Assembly: GCF_025567315.1 (NCBI RefSeq)
Contig: NZ_JAOQJE010000011.1
Location: 23,076-87,075 of the forward strand
From: Agathobaculum ammoniilyticum
GTDB taxonomy: Bacteria > Bacillota > Clostridia > Oscillospirales > Butyricicoccaceae
Length of the DNA stretch: 64,000 nucleotides
Reading direction: 5' to 3'
Part shown: in pieces, positions 42,401-50,294 of the stretch
Layout of the letters: every line of letters starts with the position of its first letter
Numbering within the stretch: the first letter of the stretch is position 1
Notes under the pieces: generated by a model
What the model was told of the DNA's origin: nothing
The model's database searches: none
Seen by the model: the letters and a program-made list of their open reading frames with translations, nothing else
Made by a program: the position numbers and the translations under genes

Positions 42401-44295
42401 ATGTTGTCTTCCTCGCTGCGGATCAGCTTGCCCTTTCCAGAGGAGATGGCGCCGCTGAGCGAGCCATCCTTAAAATCATTTGCGGTGGGGGCGGGCATCC
42501 CCTTTTTGTAGATGGCCCAGTAAAGAGTGCAGGTTTTTGTTGCCGCTACGTCAAAGGTAACATAGGTGTCCTCAATCGTACTGGTTCTGGGATAGCCGGA
42601 GGCAAAATTGGGCTTGCTGTTGTCTGGCGTGGTAAAATACACACTCTTGACCGTGCTGCGGTCGTCGCGTGCATCCACCAGTACAGCAGAAAGGACATAG
42701 GAGGCCCCAGGCTGCAGGCCGGTGATTTTCTGTGAAAGCGCATCGTTTGCATCCTTGACGGACAGGTTACCGCTTTTTACAATTTTCCCCCCATAGGAAG
42801 GCGGCTTGATCAGGTCGTTGGCATCAAAAGCACCGTCGCCGCTCAGGCGGACAGCCCAGTACAGCGTGCCGGGCTTGTTCGTCATAAAGGAGGCCTCGGC
42901 CTGGTTGGGGGCAACATCTGACAGACGGGGATAGCCGCTCAGGATGCGCGGCTTGTCTGACATTTGATCCGCCATTGTGCTGTCCATGGTGATGCCGTCG
43001 ATATTGGCGGTGATGCCGGGACGGATGATGATGACATCGGGCAGCATTTCCACCGTACAGCCCGGTGCATTGACGTACAGGGTGCCGATGTCGCCCTTGC
43101 CGGTTACAGTAGTTCCGGTATCCAGGTTCAGCTGCTCCACAACAGCGCCCTGTGCGATCGTTACTTTGGAGTCGACCGCGTTTTCATCCACGGTCAGCTT
43201 TTCCACTGTGCCGCTGCCAACATTGATGGTCGATTTGGGCGACATGGTCACGACCTCATGCATATTTCCGGCCAGATCGAGCTGCGTACCCTCCTCGCCG
43301 TCCACCTCGACATAATCAAAGCCGTGGCGGCCGGTCGATTTTCCCTCCAGATAAGTATTGGTTCGGATGTAGACCCTGTCGATATCTGTGTTGCCAACCG
43401 TTCGGATTGTGACATACTGGTTAGTCGGGCTGTCGACGATCATTTCAGGGGCGGTGCAGTTTTTCAGGATGATGCTCGCGTCGCCCTTATTGCTTTCACC
43501 TGCGCCGCTGGCGATGATCTGCCCGTAAACTGTGACATTGTTGAGCGTGACATAGCCAAGGCCTACGCCAGGGGTGATATAAAGATCGCCGGTGACGGTC
43601 ATGTTTTCCAGTGTTACACCGGAGGTGGAAACCATCAGATTGCCGGAAACGCTGTTGGAATAAGTACCGGCGGACTGGATCGGCGTGCCGATGACGCGGA
43701 CCAGCATGGTGGCAACCTCGCCGCGCGTGATGCGGTCGAGCGGCCGGAACGTTCCTTCAGGGTCGCCGGTCAGAATACCCTTTTCAGCTGCGGCCTTAAT
43801 ATAGCCGCGGCTCCAGCTGCTGGCCTTGCGGCTGTCGGTAAACGACAGGTCCTCGCCGGACTGCGGCTGCAGCATCAGGTTGCGGCAGAGCATGGTCGCG
43901 GCCTCCTCGCGGGTCAGCGTGTCGTCCGGCGAGGCTGTGGAATTGGAAGTGCCTTTAAAATAACCGGCGGTATAGGCAATGCTGATATCGTCATAAAACC
44001 AGTCGCCTGTTCGTACGTCGCGGAACGGCTGCGCGCCGGTTTTATGATAGCCGAACGTGCGGTTCAGCATGCTGGCAAATTCAGCGCGCGTAATAGCGCG
44101 GCCAGGTTCCAGATTGCCGTTCTGGTCGCCGCGCATAATATTCCAGGATACCAGCCTGCTCAGGTAGGCATCCTCCCACGCGGCCTGTGCGGACGGTACG
44201 GTTAACGGCAGCATGCCGAACAGGAGGGCTGTGCATAAGGACAGCGCGCACACCCGTTTGGCGCTGTGGATCACATGTGATAGGAAATGACTCAT
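39454..44295 (-). CDS. Giant SLH-domain surface protein with repeated GYPR modules
   Basis: This 1613-residue exported protein has a signal peptide ending PSAQA-AWED and three SLH domains (about 31-205) that would bind it to the cell wall. A beta-helix-like region of short repeating strands follows (about 205-440). Four Ig/fibronectin-like modules then open with GYPR or NYPR and later contain LYWA- or VYWA-type strands (about residues 450, 562, 678 and 1156). An SbsA-like Ig domain (LRFSQANDEDIPLANTDVTL) lies between the third and fourth. Function is unknown. The ATG at 44295 is preferred; a GTG at 44307 overlaps the GAGG site. It is the last gene of an operon of flagellar-type and PilZ genes. 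Confidence 0.88.
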   Translation of the reverse strand: MSHFLSHVIHSAKRVCALSLCTALLFGMLPLTVPSAQAAWEDAYLSRLVSWNIMRGDQNGNLEPGRAITRAEFASMLNRTFGYHKTGAQPFRDVRTGDWFYDDISIAYTAGYFKGTSNSTASPDDTLTREEAATMLCRNLMLQPQSGEDLSFTDSRKASSWSRGYIKAAAEKGILTGDPEGTFRPLDRITRGEVATMLVRVIGTPIQSAGTYSNSVSGNLMVSTSGVTLENMTVTGDLYITPGVGLGYVTLNNVTVYGQIIASGAGESNKGDASIILKNCTAPEMIVDSPTNQYVTIRTVGNTDIDRVYIRTNTYLEGKSTGRHGFDYVEVDGEEGTQLDLAGNMHEVVTMSPKSTINVGSGTVEKLTVDENAVDSKVTIAQGAVVEQLNLDTGTTVTGKGDIGTLYVNAPGCTVEMLPDVIIIRPGITANIDGITMDSTMADQMSDKPRILSGYPRLSDVAPNQAEASFMTNKPGTLYWAVRLSGDGAFDANDLIKPPSYGGKIVKSGNLSVKDANDALSQKITGLQPGASYVLSAVLVDARDDRSTVKSVYFTTPDNSKPNFASGYPRTSTIEDTYVTFDVAATKTCTLYWAIYKKGMPAPTANDFKDGSLSGAISSGKGKLIRSEEDNILMGNKDKYARDALAEVTEYDAYFFLTDTVNDSAVKKISVKTADRTPPVFRTNYPRISKIDAKALTGESMINEDGKVYWAIVKHGTENYPQSNPDLDEEAQALDKKLQIKGGMYALKSGSFNAKQDAVASFNMSGLDAETAYDIYFVAEDTAGNLSEIATILNAKTLDSSAPELVELRFSQANDEDIPLANTDVTLVFSEDIYSRETQMSLSEMFASGKNDFTLAGDKDQTPIKWVDIIRGMFTFNNMDNPTDQRKQELELGPDGRQNITVKLNEEGQTEVTFANAALKLQSGATYQFVLNNITDSSNNVLPANTKSQEFRVLDAQVDFNKLQYTAADVDGFNPAGIEASFSMVPYANSTENVPDGTKYDLLIASDTTISFKLYRRDLSAEKPAWEIVTDTVGTPVEFTINKTPDEKWTAASLNRAEGLEPTDYPQLNQLVQGYEYAVEFTSINLDRDRNKWDATVNLYMYCVAGSPNELQNLTSGGIVEQSFWDSYVIQQKKLASIGNPSDFTIDVRRVNQNAPQFMQGYPRVAPGDSLTRVDYMLDREADVYYVVAPVNRLEPDLDDPGLIIDIGQFKDDGDAEAALPEPGKRKEQGIRTPTTQNIMSPSNYTPANGYQTGKVRYGGTGQGSFTVEDLQPNQEYYIYFVLKGSYKDPSPVWCYKFNTSDVVPPVLTANSTGDGQATFSIKPAAGQTSVEAEVHWLLYPQATQSGYPPLFSTQINGKTALEMMESDAFDKWSSDTSIGGYKDSTAFKEALWEIMQGGSDASPAPDQNGAERNFSGTETVIDKDQLQNEPTKYLFIVAAKNELGGLPVFRVVKNIQKVNRSGPLVKSMNTTSTYSNNKHWYNGTVTINFDTELYVFDDSMSTPEAYIPTVGKNSDLFPDSVEYVKLSNLNPTRSLGVKFNNFVVGDSFTITPTDGKGNGGYFSNKSGYMRTDGSITFTLQYKRDSDGNPIEEDGANKVEFVLSDGTTSETAP

Positions 44296-44328
44296 TTGCG
44301 TTAACACCTCTGCGTTTGATAGGAAAGT

Positions 44329-44925
44329 CTAATGGACGGTTTTGATTTTGTGGTGCAGGTCGTATTCAAAAATACCCTCCTGCAATAGAGCCTCTTCTTG
44401 GGGGAGAAGGTCGGAAAAAGCGCAGGCATATAATTGCTGCTCCTCGGAAATGACACGGATCACCTGTGCGCTCAGCAACAGGGGCGGGGAAGAAAACGGA
44501 ATTGCGATTTCAAAACGGAAGCCGGGCGCGAGCGGTCGGCTGGCGTACAGGGATATCCCGCCGCAGCTTACGTCGTGCGTGATGACGGGCAGACGGGCTG
44601 AATCACCCGAAAGCGGGTACAAGTAGGTGCGGAGCATGATCGGGATGCGAAGGTGCCTGCGCAAATGCGGACCAATATGCTCCTCAGCCACAAAATAAAG
44701 ACAGGTGTTTTGTATCCCAGCGACTCTGCCGCGCCATGCCATGAAGTTTTCGGAATTGATGCTGAGAATGTTGATGGCGGGAAGTGCGGACAAATCACAG
44801 ATTGGCTTGGAGGTCAGCTCGAAAACCTTTTGCTGTCCTTTCTGTTCCATAAGGATAGCACTGGCCAGTGTTTTCTGATCATCGCTGAGGATGACGAAGC
44901 GTTTTTCCGGCTGTGGATGATGCAT
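44329..44925 (-). CDS. PilZ-domain c-di-GMP-binding protein
   Basis: The 198-residue protein has a C-terminal PilZ domain (about 85-185) with the two c-di-GMP-binding motifs: RRHLR at the domain start and DVSCGG in ITHDVSCGGISLYAS. The N-terminal half is a YcgR-like or unassigned beta domain. PilZ proteins of this kind brake or tune the flagellar motor (YpfA/DgrA in Bacillus). It starts at the stop codon of the FlhB-like gene and precedes the SLH gene. Confidence 0.88.
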   Translation of the reverse strand: MHHPQPEKRFVILSDDQKTLASAILMEQKGQQKVFELTSKPICDLSALPAINILSINSENFMAWRGRVAGIQNTCLYFVAEEHIGPHLRRHLRIPIMLRTYLYPLSGDSARLPVITHDVSCGGISLYASRPLAPGFRFEIAIPFSSPPLLLSAQVIRVISEEQQLYACAFSDLLPQEEALLQEGIFEYDLHHKIKTVH

Positions 44926-45248
44926 TATACGTCTCCCCCTTTGGACGGTCCGGTATTTGTTGCGGGTACACGGGGCTTTTCCGGCGCCTCCGGATCAAAA
45001 TGCAGGAAGTAAACATAAATATCAACGATAAACTGGTAAAGCGATTCAGGGATGGCCTGACCGAGGGCAAGTTGGGAAAGCATGGTGGCAAGGGAGGAGT
45101 CCTCATAAACAGGCACGCCGTTTTCAGAGGCTATCTCGACCATGCGTTCCGCAAGGTAGCCCATGCCGGAAGCAACCACGACCGGAGCGGGCGCCCCATT
45201 TTCATACTGCAGGGCGACAGCCTTGCGGCTTTGATCATATTGTGACAT
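44925..45248 (-). CDS. Stand-alone FlhB C-terminal-domain protein (YlqH-like)
   Basis: This 107-residue protein resembles only the cleaved cytoplasmic domain of FlhB. It reads KAVALQYENGAPAPVVVASG, followed by LAERMVEIASENGVPVYEDS and LGQAIPESLYQFIVDIYVYF. The NPTH autocleavage site and all membrane helices are absent. Bacillus YlqH has the same form. It overlaps the FliK-like gene upstream by 14 bases, as ylqG-ylqH do. It may modulate export switching. Confidence 0.85.
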   Translation of the reverse strand: MSQYDQSRKAVALQYENGAPAPVVVASGMGYLAERMVEIASENGVPVYEDSSLATMLSQLALGQAIPESLYQFIVDIYVYFLHFDPEAPEKPRVPATNTGPSKGGDV

Positions 45249-46653
45249 TAACGCTGTTCATCCTTTCGAGTATCTTGGGGAACGCCTGGGTCAGTGTAAC
45301 ACGCTGCGCAGAGGGGGAGGCGCGGATCGCCCCCGGATTTAGCCCAGCGCTTTCTGCCATTTTAGCCAGTTTGGCCTCAAAAACACCGGTAAAAGGCGTC
45401 AGGTGCGGTGGGCAGAAGAGCTCTGCACCGACCGAATCGTCCTGATAAGTAAGAAGGAGATCGAAGCCGCCGAGATCCTGTATGTCAAACTTGAGCAGCA
45501 GACGCATGGGGGCGGTCGGGGAACCTGCCGCACCTGACTGCTTTTCGGCATCTGCGTCAACCCATAGCTCGGAGAACATCGCACGTCCGTCCATGGCGGC
45601 AGGAAGAATGGCATGGGCGAGCGGCATAAAAACACTTTGGTTGACAAGCACCGAACGCATCAGTTCCTGCATGGCCTGTTGCTGCGTCGTGCTGCCCTCT
45701 CCCCGTATGGCGCGGGAAGCAAGGGAGGTAAGCTGATCCAAAAGCGTGGCGGTTGCTTCATCCGGCGGAACGGTATGCGCGCGCAGCATTTGCAGGATAT
45801 CCTCCTGGCTCATTTCGCCGAACGCCTTTTTGACCGGTGTGTAGCTGAAAAGCTGGTAGAAAGACTGCAGTACATTTTGCGGGGAACCGTTTTCATACTG
45901 CGCGATGGTGGGGAGCAGCATGCTCAAAAGGCTGCGGGCGATGCCACGATCGTGCATTTGGGAAACATAGTCCGACATATAGGGGAGAACCGTGTTCTGG
46001 AGCAGGGAGAGTGCACCGGCGCGGTCGCCATGAGCCAGCAAGGCGTCAAGCTGCGCCAGTTGTCCGTCCAGTGTGCTGCTGAAGCGTTTCGGCATGAACC
46101 AGGACATTTGGCGGATGGTGCGCGTCAGGCTGCGCTCGATATGCTCCGTGGAGGCGAAAGCGCTGAACTTCCGCAGAAACTGGGCAATATCCTCCTTCAT
46201 AGCAGAGGAGGGATTGGACTGGAGCGCCTTGCGTAAAACATCGAAAAGCGGTCCGCGGAAGCGCTGCCCAGAGGAAAACTGACCTTTCAGCAGGGCGAGA
46301 AGCTGCTCCGGATTGAGCTGTAAGGCCTGTATAATGCGTACCAGCGCTGCACTGACCTCGGCCGTTTCGGCTCCAGACGCACTCAGACCGCTGGCCAGAA
46401 GCTGGTAGATACTATCGGAAACCGAGCCGAAAGCGCGAAGATCCTGCAAAAACGCCTGGAAATAGGAATCATAGCGCCGCGTCAGCCCAGAACCGGCCGT
46501 ATCCTGCCGATCGGTACGCTGGTCGGCGCGGCTGATGCGCGATGGATCAGGTATGTTTTTGACCTGTGTATCGTTCGGTGTGATAGGAGAACGATAGCTG
46601 GTATTGTTCTCCTGCCCAGGGACAGGGTTGGTCACACTGGTGATGTTTGGCAT
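45235..46653 (-). CDS. FliK/YlqG-like hook-length-type protein
   Basis: The 472-residue protein has a polar N-terminus and a long helical middle region. Its C-terminal domain resembles the FliK Flg_hook fold: MRLLLKFDIQDLGGFDLLLT, then DDSVGAELFCPPHL and FEAKLAKMAESAGL. Bacillus YlqG has the same relation to its FlhB-like neighbour. It is distinct from the canonical fliK at 5722. Its overlap with the FlhB-like gene suggests the two act together. It diverges from cheA. Confidence 0.72.
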   Translation of the reverse strand: MPNITSVTNPVPGQENNTSYRSPITPNDTQVKNIPDPSRISRADQRTDRQDTAGSGLTRRYDSYFQAFLQDLRAFGSVSDSIYQLLASGLSASGAETAEVSAALVRIIQALQLNPEQLLALLKGQFSSGQRFRGPLFDVLRKALQSNPSSAMKEDIAQFLRKFSAFASTEHIERSLTRTIRQMSWFMPKRFSSTLDGQLAQLDALLAHGDRAGALSLLQNTVLPYMSDYVSQMHDRGIARSLLSMLLPTIAQYENGSPQNVLQSFYQLFSYTPVKKAFGEMSQEDILQMLRAHTVPPDEATATLLDQLTSLASRAIRGEGSTTQQQAMQELMRSVLVNQSVFMPLAHAILPAAMDGRAMFSELWVDADAEKQSGAAGSPTAPMRLLLKFDIQDLGGFDLLLTYQDDSVGAELFCPPHLTPFTGVFEAKLAKMAESAGLNPGAIRASPSAQRVTLTQAFPKILERMNSVNVTI

Positions 46654-46764
46654 AGAGCTACACTCCGTTCATCCGTAGAAAAATTTATCCAATCTATTAA
46701 TTGCGTGCCATATCCGGTCGATTTATGAATATAACTACTGTTATTGTAATTCGGAAAGGATGGC

Positions 46765-48879
46765 ATGGGATTTATGGCGAACAGTGGCGACAGCGTTCTG
46801 GAAATGTATTTGTATGAAACAAATACATTGCTTGAGCAGCTCGATAATATTATGCTTGCCGCAGAGCAGGCGGATACGCTATCACAGGATGATGTAAACG
46901 AGATCTTCCGCATTATGCATACGCTGAAAGGCTCGGCGGCAATGATGGAGTATGAGCCTTTGATGACCATTGCACACCGGATTGAGGATCTGTTTTACCT
47001 GATTCGGGAAAATACGATGGATATTGTTCCGGAACAGGATCGGCCGAAGCTGTTCGACCTGCTGTTCCGATCGATCGACTATTTTCGTGATGAGATCGGT
47101 AAAATCGAAAAGGGGGAACCCCTTTCTACAAATATCGACCGCTTTGTTGAAACAATTAACATGTTTATCGACAAAATTAAAAATGATGGACAGGTTGCTG
47201 GGAGCAGTGGGGAAGCACCCTCGGCGGACCAAGCTGCGGCGCAGGGATGCCGCACGGCTACAGTGGAAAACGCGCCGGCCGGCTATCCGTTTGCGCTGCG
47301 GGTCTTTCTGGATGAGGGCTGTGGGATGGAGAACCTGCGTGCGTTCATGATCGTAAGTGATGTTCGGGACAGCGGAACGCAGTTCCTTTACCAACCGGAG
47401 GATCTGGAAAGCAATACGGCTCGTTCGCCGGAGATCGCGGAAAACGGCTTTACAATGTATTTCGCAGCGGAGAATGAGCGTAAGGCGGCCATCCCGCTTA
47501 TCTCTGACCTGGGCTTTGTGAAAACCTATCAGGAAATCGACGCAGCTCCCGCGCCCGAGGCGCAGAGGGACGAGAAGCAGGAACCTGCGCCGGAAGCCAC
47601 CGGACAGACAGAGCCACAAAAAGCCGCGCCTGCGGCGGGGGCCGAAGCAACGTCCGGCAAGGGCAGTGGACACCAGATCAAGCAAAGCCTGATCAGTGTC
47701 AATCTGTCCAAGCTGGATCAGCTGATGGCCGTGGTGGGAGAAATCGTAATTACGGAGACAATGGTGACCGCGTCGCCGGACCTGCGCGGGATCGAGGATG
47801 CCAAACTGGATAACTTCTATAAATCCGCCCGCCAGCTGCGCAAGCTGACAGATGAGCTGCAGGATATCTCGATGTCGCTGCGCATGGTTCCAGTATCGGG
47901 GACGTTCCAGAAAATGCGCCGGATTGTCAGAGACATGGGGCAGAAGCTGGGCCGTAAGGCGCAGCTCAGCATCATCGGGGAGGATACGGAGATCGACAAG
48001 ACGATCGTAGATGCGATCAGCGACCCTATTATGCATATCGTGCGCAATTCCATGGATCACGGCATCGAGCCGGACGAGCAGATGCGGATTGACGCAGGCA
48101 AGAATCCTGTGGGGGAAATTACACTGTCCGCTCAAAATACGGGAAGCGAAGTCATCATTAAAATCGAGGATGACGGGATGGGTGTAGATTGTGATGCTGT
48201 GCTGCGTAAAGCGCTCCGGCAGGGGCTTGCCAGCCCTGATGTGGAATACAACCAGCGCGAGATCATGAACTTCCTGATGATGCCGGGCTTTTCGACCAAT
48301 CAGGAGGTAACGGAATTCTCCGGCCGCGGCGTTGGTATGGATGTCGTCAAAAAGAATGTAGAAACGGTCGGCGGTGTGGTAACGATGACCAGTGAAAAGG
48401 GGAAAGGGAGCTGTACGACTCTCAAAATCCCGCTCACTACCGCGATTATGGACGGTATGGAGGTGCGGGTTGGCGAATCCATCTTTACCATCCCGATCCA
48501 GAATATAAGGCAGTCCTTTAAGGTGACGGAGAAGGATATTATTCATGATGCGATGCAAGGTGAGATCATCAACAAAATGGAGGAGTTCTATCCCGTGGTA
48601 CGCTTGTACAATGTTTACGGGATAGAGCCGCAGTCGACCTCCATCAATGACGGAATCCTTGTATGGGTGGAGAGCAGTGAGAGCTCGTGCTGCCTGTTCG
48701 TGGATGAGCTGCTGGGCAAGCAGCAGGTCGTCATCAAGCCGCTTCCGTCGTACCTGAACAATTTTAAAATAAAGGATGCGGGGATCGCTGGCTGCACCAT
48801 TTTAGGCGACGGCAATATCAGCCTGATTTTGGATGTAACCAATCTGATGGATTTTATCAGCGGCAGCGCAGGATATTGA
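46765..48879 (+). CDS. cheA: CheA, chemotaxis histidine kinase
   Basis: The 704-residue kinase shows the five CheA domains. P1 Hpt has the phosphorylated His52 in MHTLKGSAAM. A P2-like domain follows (about 170-250), then a Pro/Glu/Ala linker, P3 dimerisation, P4 ATPase with HIVRNSMDHGIE, DDGMGVD and GRGVGMDVVK, and the C-terminal CheW-like P5 domain. Start at 46765 or at the ATG nine bases later cannot be separated (sites four and thirteen bases from GGAAAGGA). cheW, cheR and cheB follow in one operon. Confidence 0.96.
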   Translation: MGFMANSGDSVLEMYLYETNTLLEQLDNIMLAAEQADTLSQDDVNEIFRIMHTLKGSAAMMEYEPLMTIAHRIEDLFYLIRENTMDIVPEQDRPKLFDLLFRSIDYFRDEIGKIEKGEPLSTNIDRFVETINMFIDKIKNDGQVAGSSGEAPSADQAAAQGCRTATVENAPAGYPFALRVFLDEGCGMENLRAFMIVSDVRDSGTQFLYQPEDLESNTARSPEIAENGFTMYFAAENERKAAIPLISDLGFVKTYQEIDAAPAPEAQRDEKQEPAPEATGQTEPQKAAPAAGAEATSGKGSGHQIKQSLISVNLSKLDQLMAVVGEIVITETMVTASPDLRGIEDAKLDNFYKSARQLRKLTDELQDISMSLRMVPVSGTFQKMRRIVRDMGQKLGRKAQLSIIGEDTEIDKTIVDAISDPIMHIVRNSMDHGIEPDEQMRIDAGKNPVGEITLSAQNTGSEVIIKIEDDGMGVDCDAVLRKALRQGLASPDVEYNQREIMNFLMMPGFSTNQEVTEFSGRGVGMDVVKKNVETVGGVVTMTSEKGKGSCTTLKIPLTTAIMDGMEVRVGESIFTIPIQNIRQSFKVTEKDIIHDAMQGEIINKMEEFYPVVRLYNVYGIEPQSTSINDGILVWVESSESSCCLFVDELLGKQQVVIKPLPSYLNNFKIKDAGIAGCTILGDGNISLILDVTNLMDFISGSAGY

Positions 48880-48907
48880 CAGGGATAGCATAAAAGGAGA
48901 GAATGCA

Positions 48908-49399
48908 ATGTCTGATGAAAATATGATGTTTGCAACCGAGGAGATGCAGCGGGAGGCATCTGGGTCTGCAGAGGACAGCACGGCAGAAATCGCGACCCGT
49001 AAATTCCTGACGTTCCGAACGGATAACCTGCTGTTTGGTGTGGAGGCAGAAAATGTGGTGGAGATTATCACAAACCATGTGATCACACAGGTGCCTATGG
49101 TGCCAGCCTATGTGCGCGGCATTATCAACCTGCGTGGACAGACAATTCCGCTGATGGATATGCGGCTCCGCCTGTCTGTTGAACCGAGAGACAATGACTG
49201 CATCATCGTACTGAACCTGAATGAAATGCCGATCGGCATACTGGTTGATACGGTCTGCCAAATCATTGATATCCCAGTGGATACCATTCTGCCGGTACCG
49301 GCGCATAATGCACAGAAATATGTTTCGGGTATGACGACCATGCCGGATGGGACGGGTACCATGCTGGTGCTGGACTGCGAGCTTCTGCTGGCCGAATAA
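48908..49399 (+). CDS. cheW: CheW, chemotaxis coupling protein
   Basis: The 163-residue adaptor links receptors to CheA. After a 35-residue polar N-terminus the CheW domain reads KFLTFRTDNLLFGVEAENVV, then PAYVRGIINLRGQTIPLMDM and MPIGILVDTVCQII. The conserved RG-INLRG segment at the receptor/CheA interface is intact. It lies 29 bases after cheA with a GGAGAG site. Confidence 0.95.
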   Translation: MSDENMMFATEEMQREASGSAEDSTAEIATRKFLTFRTDNLLFGVEAENVVEIITNHVITQVPMVPAYVRGIINLRGQTIPLMDMRLRLSVEPRDNDCIIVLNLNEMPIGILVDTVCQIIDIPVDTILPVPAHNAQKYVSGMTTMPDGTGTMLVLDCELLLAE

Positions 49400-49459
49400 G
49401 CAGAGCACTTCTATGACCGTGGATTATGTTAAAACTATTGCTAAGAGGTAGTCGATATT

Positions 49460-50269
49460 ATGCTGCAGCTGTCAGATGCAGATTTTCAGCGGCTGGTAAC
49501 GTTTATGCGCGACCGCTATGGGATCAATCTTTCACAGAAGCGGCTGCTGATTAACAGCCGCCTGTCCGCGGCCCTGCAGGCAAAAGGGTACACGGATTTT
49601 ACAAAGTTTGTCGATGAGCTGCTGTCAGGAAAGGATGCGGCGCAGGTTGAGTTTATCCTGAACAAGCTCACGACCAATTATACTTATTTTATGCGCGAAA
49701 AGGAACACTTTGCGTTTTTTAACGAGGTGATATTGCCGGATCTCATCAAAAGGAATGAACGGAAAAAGGTGCTGTCCATATGGAGTGCGGGATGTTCGAC
49801 GGGAGAGGAGCCGTATACCATTTCCATGTGCATCAAGGATTTTCTGGGACCGCAGGCGGGGCTGTGGGATACACGTGTGCTGGCGACGGATATTTCACCG
49901 CGTGTTTTGAGCGAGGCGGCGGACCCGTCTTATGAGATGCCGACCGACATCCCGCCGGAATGGAGCCGGCGCTATTTTCGGAAACGGACGGACGGGAGCG
50001 GTTTGTACACAGTTACGCCGGAGATCCGGCATAATGTTATCTTCCGTGTGTTCAATCTGATGGAGCCAATTCACTTCCGAATCAAGTTTGACGTTATTTT
50101 CTGTCGGAATGTCATGATTTATTTCGATCAGGAAACAAAGGACGCGCTTGTGCAACGCTTCTATCATGCGACCAATCAGGGGGGCTACCTGTTGATTGGC
50201 CATTCAGAGAATATCAGCAAAAACAGCCCGTACCGAATGCTCCGCCCAGCGACATTCCGCAGGGAGTGA
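49460..50269 (+). CDS. cheR: CheR, chemoreceptor methyltransferase
   Basis: CheR methylates receptor glutamates using S-adenosylmethionine. The 269-residue protein has the N-terminal helical domain (DFQRLVTFMRDRYGINLSQK) and the methyltransferase motifs WSAGCSTGEEPYTISM, ATDIS and DVIFCRNVMIYFDQ. The beta subdomain is present but the local receptor has no terminal pentapeptide. cheB starts 25 bases later. Confidence 0.95.
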   Translation: MLQLSDADFQRLVTFMRDRYGINLSQKRLLINSRLSAALQAKGYTDFTKFVDELLSGKDAAQVEFILNKLTTNYTYFMREKEHFAFFNEVILPDLIKRNERKKVLSIWSAGCSTGEEPYTISMCIKDFLGPQAGLWDTRVLATDISPRVLSEAADPSYEMPTDIPPEWSRRYFRKRTDGSGLYTVTPEIRHNVIFRVFNLMEPIHFRIKFDVIFCRNVMIYFDQETKDALVQRFYHATNQGGYLLIGHSENISKNSPYRMLRPATFRRE

Positions 50270-50294
50270 CGGCGGTGAAAGGAGGAACGCTGCA

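Noticed and set aside
42964..44205. A 413-codon open frame on the plus strand opposite the SLH gene
   Set aside because: It overlaps the signal peptide, SLH domains and beta region of a well-supported minus-strand gene, and its His/Asp-rich translation looks like an antisense artefact.
46882..48558. A 558-codon open frame on the minus strand opposite cheA
   Set aside because: It is the mirror of a complete, motif-rich cheA. Its His/Arg/Leu-heavy translation resembles no known family and it has no ribosome binding site.
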